Origin: KBS-96 sp964247975 | Lineage (GTDB): Bacteria; Acidobacteriota; Terriglobia; Bryobacterales; Bryobacteraceae | NCBI GenBank assembly: GCA_964247975.1 | Contig: CAXTWH010000002.1 | Span: 134,323-198,322, forward strand | Direction: 5' to 3' | Length of the DNA: 64,000 nt | In this document: piece after piece, positions 60,701-64,000 of the stretch | Layout: each line of letters begins with the position of its first letter | How positions within the stretch are numbered: position 1 is the stretch's first letter | Notes under the pieces: generated by a model | The model's database searches: none | What the model saw: only the letters and a program-made list of their open reading frames with translations | What the model was told of the DNA's origin: nothing | Program-made: the position numbers and the translations under genes

Positions 60701-61146
60701 TCCAGCGTGGGTAACTGCTGCACTTGCGAGCCGGTCAGGGTAGTAGCAATTTCAGCGCGGTCAGTGGTCAGCAGCGGCGTGGCATCTACAACACTTACCG
60801 TGGTCTGGGCGTTTGCCGGTTGCATGGTGGCATCCAGGCGCGTAGTGGCGTCCACCTGCACCGCAGCGTTTCCGGTAAACACGCCAAAACCAGGACTCTC
60901 CACCTTCATCTGGTAACGGCCTGCCAGCAGGTGAGTTTGTGAATAATTGCCTTGTTCGTTGGTTTGCAGATGATAAACAGAGCCGCGATCCAAATCGGTG
61001 ATCGTGATGTTAGCGTTGGCAAGCGCAGCGCCTGTGGAATCCTGAATGGTGCCGGTAATATTGCCTGATACCGCCTGTGCCTGCATGGCAGCGGTCAAAC
61101 AGATGAGCAGAAAAAGAACGATTGGCCAGCGAAGCTTGCCTGTCAC
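57730..61146 (-). CDS. Oar-like TonB-dependent outer-membrane receptor
   Basis: A 1,138-residue outer-membrane protein. Signal peptide (VLFLLICLTAAMQAQA) from a GTG start, then a carboxypeptidase-regulatory-like/CNA-B domain (about 27-105: ITGTIQDSTGAALANANITI), a plug-like region (about 125-250: FFLDGTENESAILGI, DAEFGSAAGALIQATTKSGT) and a long beta-barrel ending MRQMQFGLHFQF with a terminal phenylalanine. This is the Oar-type architecture expanded in Acidobacteria; ligand unknown, possibly oligosaccharide or peptide. Its start region forms a hairpin described below. Confidence 0.92.
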   Translation of the reverse strand: MTGKLRWPIVLFLLICLTAAMQAQAVSGNITGTIQDSTGAALANANITITDLDRGSVYHLQTNEQGNYSQTHLLAGRYQMKVESPGFGVFTGNAAVQVDATTRLDATMQPANAQTTVSVVDATPLLTTDRAEIATTLTGSQVQQLPTLDRNLTNLLLVIPGTQLSSLQHAASENPQAGIQANVNGQFFTSNGFFLDGTENESAILGIAVINPNLDSLQQFKVSTSNYDAEFGSAAGALIQATTKSGTNQLHGSLFEFLRNDITNASDRFTHLNPPIRWNQFGGSFSAPIIKDKLFGFFDYQGSRRRNGGGILTTVPTAAERSGDLSALLGSYICNDGSVSAGPCANPATVNTTEGNVVAARAGMVFNPATGDASGAGRQVYSSNGQINIIPVAAPMVKLLSAVPLPNNGSDIYNNYITSASQRVNSDQYDGRVDYNWTTATHVFARYTLADFNNYSPAAFGDLGGGPSAFGFSGDSIDRNQSLAVGLDHTFSPTLVTDARFGFYRYRVRVQPNGVGTSPASDAGLPGLNTGSVETSGMPAFSSNGSGGFQFGYSLSINQCNCPLKETENHFQWVNNWTKTAGNHTLKFGVDVRRAQQQRIPSDTHRSGEIGFNNSITGNADLDTLANGLASTGSGLASYLLGLPSSFGRYYTGSNYYPGLRQTRLFVFAQDSWRITSKLTVNYGLRWEDYLPQTAAKPGGAGSFDPATGDVLAAGIGSVPSNLGVQAYNLGFAPRLGIAYQATPKTVIRTGYGISFTPSGLGAVFGQGADYNPPIVNPQTVPQANNYSASFNLLAGPPIPQAPPVSASGSYPLPDGIGINYFTDPANSYRIPEVEFWNFTVQRQITTTTAFEAAYVGNVGRHLFLSLNRNQAIPGPGDYNPRRPFYQLYGLSQGLYQTCNCDNSSYNALQTKLQKQFSRGFDFLLTYTWSKVLGNSEGAGGFSDNYNVRASHGPLSWDRTHVVTLAHNFDLPFGRDRYWKLGGSKIADAVLGGWRLSGIHTFGSGLPFTAQVGNAPLLNADFNNVRADIIGNPHVPHQSADLWFNPAAFTEPQQPYRNGTVGRNTLRGPDEAVSNISISKNFLPWEGKSLELRGEAYNVFNHVNLGLPNAYIDNQGAGQITQLQFAMRQMQFGLHFQF

Positions 61147-61166
61147 GCTAAAAACCCCTTTTTAGC
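61147..61166 (-). promoter_or_regulatory. Hairpin presenting the Shine-Dalgarno just before the receptor start
   Basis: GCTAAAAA-CCCC-TTTTTAGC is a perfect 8-bp inverted repeat ending at the base before the GTG start of the receptor gene. In the mRNA the loop reads GGGG and the stem carries flanking A/U, so the ribosome-binding AAGGGG is partly in the hairpin. This could tune translation by folding, or be a bound operator. Inference from symmetry. Confidence 0.5.
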
Positions 61167-61337
61167 ACTTGATGATGAGCCATTCACCCCAATATGTCAA
61201 CTCAATGAAGCTGAATAGTTAGTATCAGACTTTATCTCCAGTCCTATACTACGAGTTGGATTGAATGGTTTTAACGTAACTTCTGAGGCGTGCTATCAGA
61301 GGACAGCAATGAATTTTGCTGTGTATCTTTCAATTCG

Positions 61338-61457
61338 CTATTCAGTTCCGTTGAAGTTGCCCAGCCCGTACTTCAACGCTCGACCGACAACAATGGCCAA
61401 AGCAAGCTCTAATCCTGCTACGGCTACCGGAATTCCCACATATAACAAAGCATGCAT
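61338..61457 (-). CDS. Possible small hydrophobic protein, 39 aa
   Basis: Minus-strand ORF MHALLYVGIPVAVAGLELAL followed by AIVVGRALKYGLGNFNGTE. It is a single membrane-helix length with a positively charged end, typical of real small membrane proteins. It lies upstream of and in the same direction as the Oar-like receptor gene. A GGAG is present but about 12 nt away. Low to moderate support. Confidence 0.35.
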   Translation of the reverse strand: MHALLYVGIPVAVAGLELALAIVVGRALKYGLGNFNGTE

Positions 61458-61543
61458 GGCTTAAAAGTGCTCCAAGGCGTAAATTTATCTCTGATCAATA
61501 ACTAGCGCTTTCAAACTTCCTGAATCGGCGCTTTATCAAACGA

Positions 61544-61592
61544 TTTGAATATCAATTCAAATTTTCCCAACCGTATGCATTCTATCGGTTGG
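61544..61592. repeat. Two adjacent inverted repeats
   Basis: TTTGAAT-ATCA-ATTCAAA (61544-61561) and CCAACCG-N12-CGGTTGG (61567-61592) lie side by side upstream of the small ORF. Both are perfect 7-bp palindromes and may be protein-binding sites or a regulated hairpin. Confidence 0.4.
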
Positions 61593-61980
61593 CGAACGCT
61601 GAACCCTTAAACACCGGATTTAAGCGACGTTAAAACCGCAGGAACACCATTCCTTTGAGTTACCCAACTTCTTCGAGGTGTTTATCGTAACACTCGAACC
61701 TACCTAATTACAGTCCCATCAGATTAGTACTACTCGTACTTGAACTAGCCAACTTTGAGTACCAATCGTTCTCTGGGACTATCGTATATCAATCGGATTC
61801 AAAAATGTGAATATTTGAATACCAAATCGCTATTTTTTTCCATAAAACGGTAAAAAATTCCATGACGGCAAAATCCGAAAGGGTAAAAACAATAAACAGC
61901 ACAAACCGGTGAAAGCCAAGTACACCGTACCATAGGGAAATGGAAGTTGGACAGTTTACGCGCTTCCTCCTTCTCCGTTC

Positions 61981-62271
61981 ATGAATCAACGCCCAAATAT
62001 CAACAACTTAGAAGCAGAGTTGCAGCAGCGGGACGAGACCATTGCCCGGCTTGTTTTCGAACTGGAGAAGACCGCTCATGAACTGTTCGAAACGCGCCAG
62101 CGATTGGAGATTCGCAATCTATCGCTTGAACGTCTACAGGCTCAGTTCACGGTGGCGGCCCAGGCTGTAACCAAGCTCCTTGAAGAACGCGCGGCGATCA
62201 GAAACTCGCGTTGGGCGCGGTTGGGCATGAGTTTTGGGTTTCTTCCTAAGCTTGGGGACGACCTCGGATGA
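61981..62271 (+). CDS. Small coiled-coil protein preceding a glycosyltransferase
   Basis: A 96-residue, largely helical protein (EAELQQRDETIARLVFELEK, then FETRQRLEIRNLSLERLQAQ) with heptad features and a basic C-terminal segment ending FLPKLGDDLG. It overlaps the following glycosyltransferase gene by ATGA (62268-62271), so it is probably a chaperone-like or scaffold partner in polysaccharide synthesis. No named family. Confidence 0.65.
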   Translation: MNQRPNINNLEAELQQRDETIARLVFELEKTAHELFETRQRLEIRNLSLERLQAQFTVAAQAVTKLLEERAAIRNSRWARLGMSFGFLPKLGDDLG

Positions 62272-64000
62272 GGGTTCTCCGGGCGGTTTTTCTGCTGCTT
62301 CTTCTGTTGCTCAGTCCGCTGTTTTTGTTGGTAAGCGCCTTGGTCTTAGCCGTAGTTGATATTTGTTTTGTTGCGTTTGGAAAAAAACGTTTACCTTCTT
62401 TTAGTGCGCCGCGCCGCGACTGCGCCACGGTCGTAATTCCAAACTGGAACGGCCGCGACCTGCTCGAACGATATTTGCCGAGCGTTGTGCTGGCCTTACA
62501 GGAAAATCCTGAAAATGAAATTCTGATAGTGGACAATGCTTCCACTGACGGCAGCGTTGAATTTCTGGAAACTCACTTTCCGCAAATCCGCGTGATTCGC
62601 TGCGCCACCAACTTGGGCTTTGGCGGCGGGTCGAACCTGGGATTCCGCGAAGCCAAAAACGACATTGTGGTTTTGTTGAATAGCGACATGCGGGCGGAGC
62701 CGGATTTTCTGGCGCCCTTGTTGAAATCGTTTGCCGACCCGCTGGTGTTTTCGGTAGCTTGCCAGATTTTCTTTTCCGATCCCGGTAAGCGCCGCGAAGA
62801 AACCGGGTTAACGCAAGGATGGTGGGAAGATGGCCGGATCAAGGTAAGGCATAGAATCGATAACGACATTACCGATGCGTTTCCCTGCTTTTATGCGGGC
62901 GGCGGTTCCAGCGCGTTTGACCGCCGAAAATTCCTGGAACTAGGCGGTTTCGATGAAATTCTGAAGCCCTTCTATTACGAAGACACCGACCTGGGGCTAT
63001 CCGCGTGGAAGCGCGGCTGGAAAGTGCTGTACCAGCCGCAAAGCATTGTTTTTCATGAACATCGCGGCACCATCGGCCGCAAGTTCACGCCTGATTTTAT
63101 TCAAAGCGTCCTGAAAAAGAACGCCACCTTATTTGTTTGGAAGAACATACAAAACTGGCCGCTGCTCGGAAGCCATTTCGTTTTTTTGTTCCTGAGCTGT
63201 TTGCGCAGCCTGTTGTTTGGGGATGCTCCCGGAGCTTTTAATCTGCCTGGCTTAGGGAAAGCTTTTGTGCAGCTTCCCGCACTTTGCCAAGCCCGTTGGC
63301 GGGCGCATCAGCTTTCCGCGATCAGCGACCTTGAAGCGTTCCGGCGGCCGCTCGGCGCTTATTTTCGCGATCGCTTTGAGCTGCCAAACGAACCCATTCC
63401 GGAACGCCTGCGCATTTTGTTTGCCGCGCCTTATCCGATTGAGCCGCCGGTACATGGCGGCGCGGTGTTCATGAAGCTGACGCTCGAAGAGCTTGCGCCT
63501 TTTGCTGATGTGCATTTGGCGGGCATGGTGGACGTTCCCGAACAACTGCCCGACCAGAAGCCGCTGGAACAGATCTGCGCTTCGGTTTACCTGCAAGCGC
63601 GGAACCCGAGAACCCAGAGAAATCTGGCTACGCTGCTGCCTCATGCTGTCCGCGAGTTCCGCGATTCGGATTTTGCCTGGGCGATTCACCGCATTGTTCT
63701 GCAAAAGAAGTGTCAGGTCATTCAACTGGAATACACCCAATTCGCCCAGTATGCGGGGCAGTTCCGGTATCTGCCGTGTTTTCTGTTTGAACATGATATT
63801 CACTTTCAATCAGTGGAACGCTTGCTCAAACAGCAGCGCCACTGGGCGCGGCGTTGGCTTTATACCTATGAATACTTGCGGTCGCTTCGGTACGAGCTGA
63901 AGGTGCTGCCGCTTTTTACCCGCGTTCAAGTTTGCAGTAGGGAAAACGCCCAAACTCTAACCGCGTTTCTGCCCGAACTGAAACACCGGATCGATGACAA
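62268..64000 (+). CDS. Bifunctional glycosyltransferase, GT2 plus second GT domain (runs off window)
   Basis: At least 577 residues from ATG 62268, incomplete at the window end. A short N-terminal membrane helix (AVFLLLLLLLSPLFLLV) precedes a GT2 (GT-A) domain at about 50-290 with VVIPNWNGRDLLERYLPSVV, IVDNASTDGS and LLNSDMRAEPDF (DxD-like), then FYYEDTDLGLSAWKRGWK. After a hydrophobic stretch a second domain starts RILFAAPYPIEPPVHGGAVF near residue 380, a GT-B (GT4-type) opening. Likely makes cell-surface polysaccharide, rhamnan or O-antigen type. Confidence 0.87.
   Translation, partial: MRVLRAVFLLLLLLLSPLFLLVSALVLAVVDICFVAFGKKRLPSFSAPRRDCATVVIPNWNGRDLLERYLPSVVLALQENPENEILIVDNASTDGSVEFLETHFPQIRVIRCATNLGFGGGSNLGFREAKNDIVVLLNSDMRAEPDFLAPLLKSFADPLVFSVACQIFFSDPGKRREETGLTQGWWEDGRIKVRHRIDNDITDAFPCFYAGGGSSAFDRRKFLELGGFDEILKPFYYEDTDLGLSAWKRGWKVLYQPQSIVFHEHRGTIGRKFTPDFIQSVLKKNATLFVWKNIQNWPLLGSHFVFLFLSCLRSLLFGDAPGAFNLPGLGKAFVQLPALCQARWRAHQLSAISDLEAFRRPLGAYFRDRFELPNEPIPERLRILFAAPYPIEPPVHGGAVFMKLTLEELAPFADVHLAGMVDVPEQLPDQKPLEQICASVYLQARNPRTQRNLATLLPHAVREFRDSDFAWAIHRIVLQKKCQVIQLEYTQFAQYAGQFRYLPCFLFEHDIHFQSVERLLKQQRHWARRWLYTYEYLRSLRYELKVLPLFTRVQVCSRENAQTLTAFLPELKHRIDD

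Larger units (their letters stand above)
61147..61980. other. 834-bp intergenic region upstream of the Oar-like receptor
   Basis: No large gene. It holds the hairpin at 61147-61166, a possible 39-codon minus-strand membrane ORF (61338-61457), and two inverted repeats (61544-61561 and 61567-61592). The remainder (about 61600-61980) shows only short ORFs on both strands that look random, and no recognisable RNA. Promoters for the receptor and for the plus-strand coiled-coil gene should lie here. Confidence 0.5.

Noticed and set aside
61600..61980. Structured RNA or riboswitch in the long intergenic region
   Set aside because: Only weak, short pairings are visible and no known riboswitch core could be matched by eye.
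1..64000. CRISPR arrays and prophage genes
   Set aside because: No regularly spaced repeats, cas genes or phage structural genes were seen.

Overview
The window looks like chromosome of a moderately GC-rich Gram-negative soil-type bacterium, most likely an Acidobacteriota (Bryobacter/Solibacter-like). The reasons are an Oar-type TonB receptor with a carboxypeptidase-regulatory-like N-terminus, a TPR-fused Ser/Thr kinase next to an FHA-GAF-PP2C phosphatase, two RND efflux genes, and a rimO-yacG-pgpA-cinA housekeeping run. This assignment rests on gene content only.

Layout. 1-7.2 kb: the start of an RND pump, tRNA-Ser(CGA), small toxin-antitoxin-like genes (DUF433/DUF5615, a HEPN pair, an orphan ribbon-helix-helix protein), a PAP2 phosphatase, a GH51 arabinofuranosidase, a luciferase-like oxidoreductase and MgtC. 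7.2-11.6 kb: the kinase and phosphatase. 11.7-26 kb: accessory metabolism and regulation, with two TetR/oxidoreductase units that carry visible operators, secreted proteins, an IS630 remnant, a broken antitoxin, an APH(6)-like kinase, FecR, YbaK and an EAL protein. 26.4-40.8 kb: housekeeping genes (rimO, yacG, pgpA, cinA, rsh, rapZ), an ECF sigma/anti-sigma pair, a P450 and an esterase. 40.8-47.7 kb: a complete tetR-MFP-RND-TolC efflux operon with a near-consensus promoter and an operator inside it. 47.7-55.1 kb: a BsuBI/PstI-type restriction-modification locus. 55.3-64 kb: a histidine phosphatase, an MFS exporter with an extra C-terminal domain, the Oar-like receptor, and the start of a glycosyltransferase locus that runs off the window.

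The most striking structure is in the restriction-modification locus. A 4,395-bp Tn3-family transposon (49882-54276) with 35-bp terminal inverted repeats (32/35 identical) and a perfect 5-bp target duplication (AATAT) has cut the adenine methyltransferase gene in two. Removing the element and one target copy restores an uninterrupted 494-codon gene that overlaps the intact endonuclease gene by ATGA, so the insertion looks recent. The element carries a serine resolvase, a candidate res site, a DUF4158-type TnpA and one unrecognised membrane-protein passenger. Two diverged copies of a small unknown ORF, in the same orientation, flank the whole locus.

Other points worth following: a TetR gene whose promoter implies a leaderless mRNA, tandem palindromic operators, a hairpin that would present the Shine-Dalgarno of the Oar-like receptor gene in its loop, a HEPN protein overlapping an unrecognised partner, and several gene relics (a frameshifted antitoxin, a frameshift in an 81-codon gene, and a TetR tail encoded by transposase-derived sequence).
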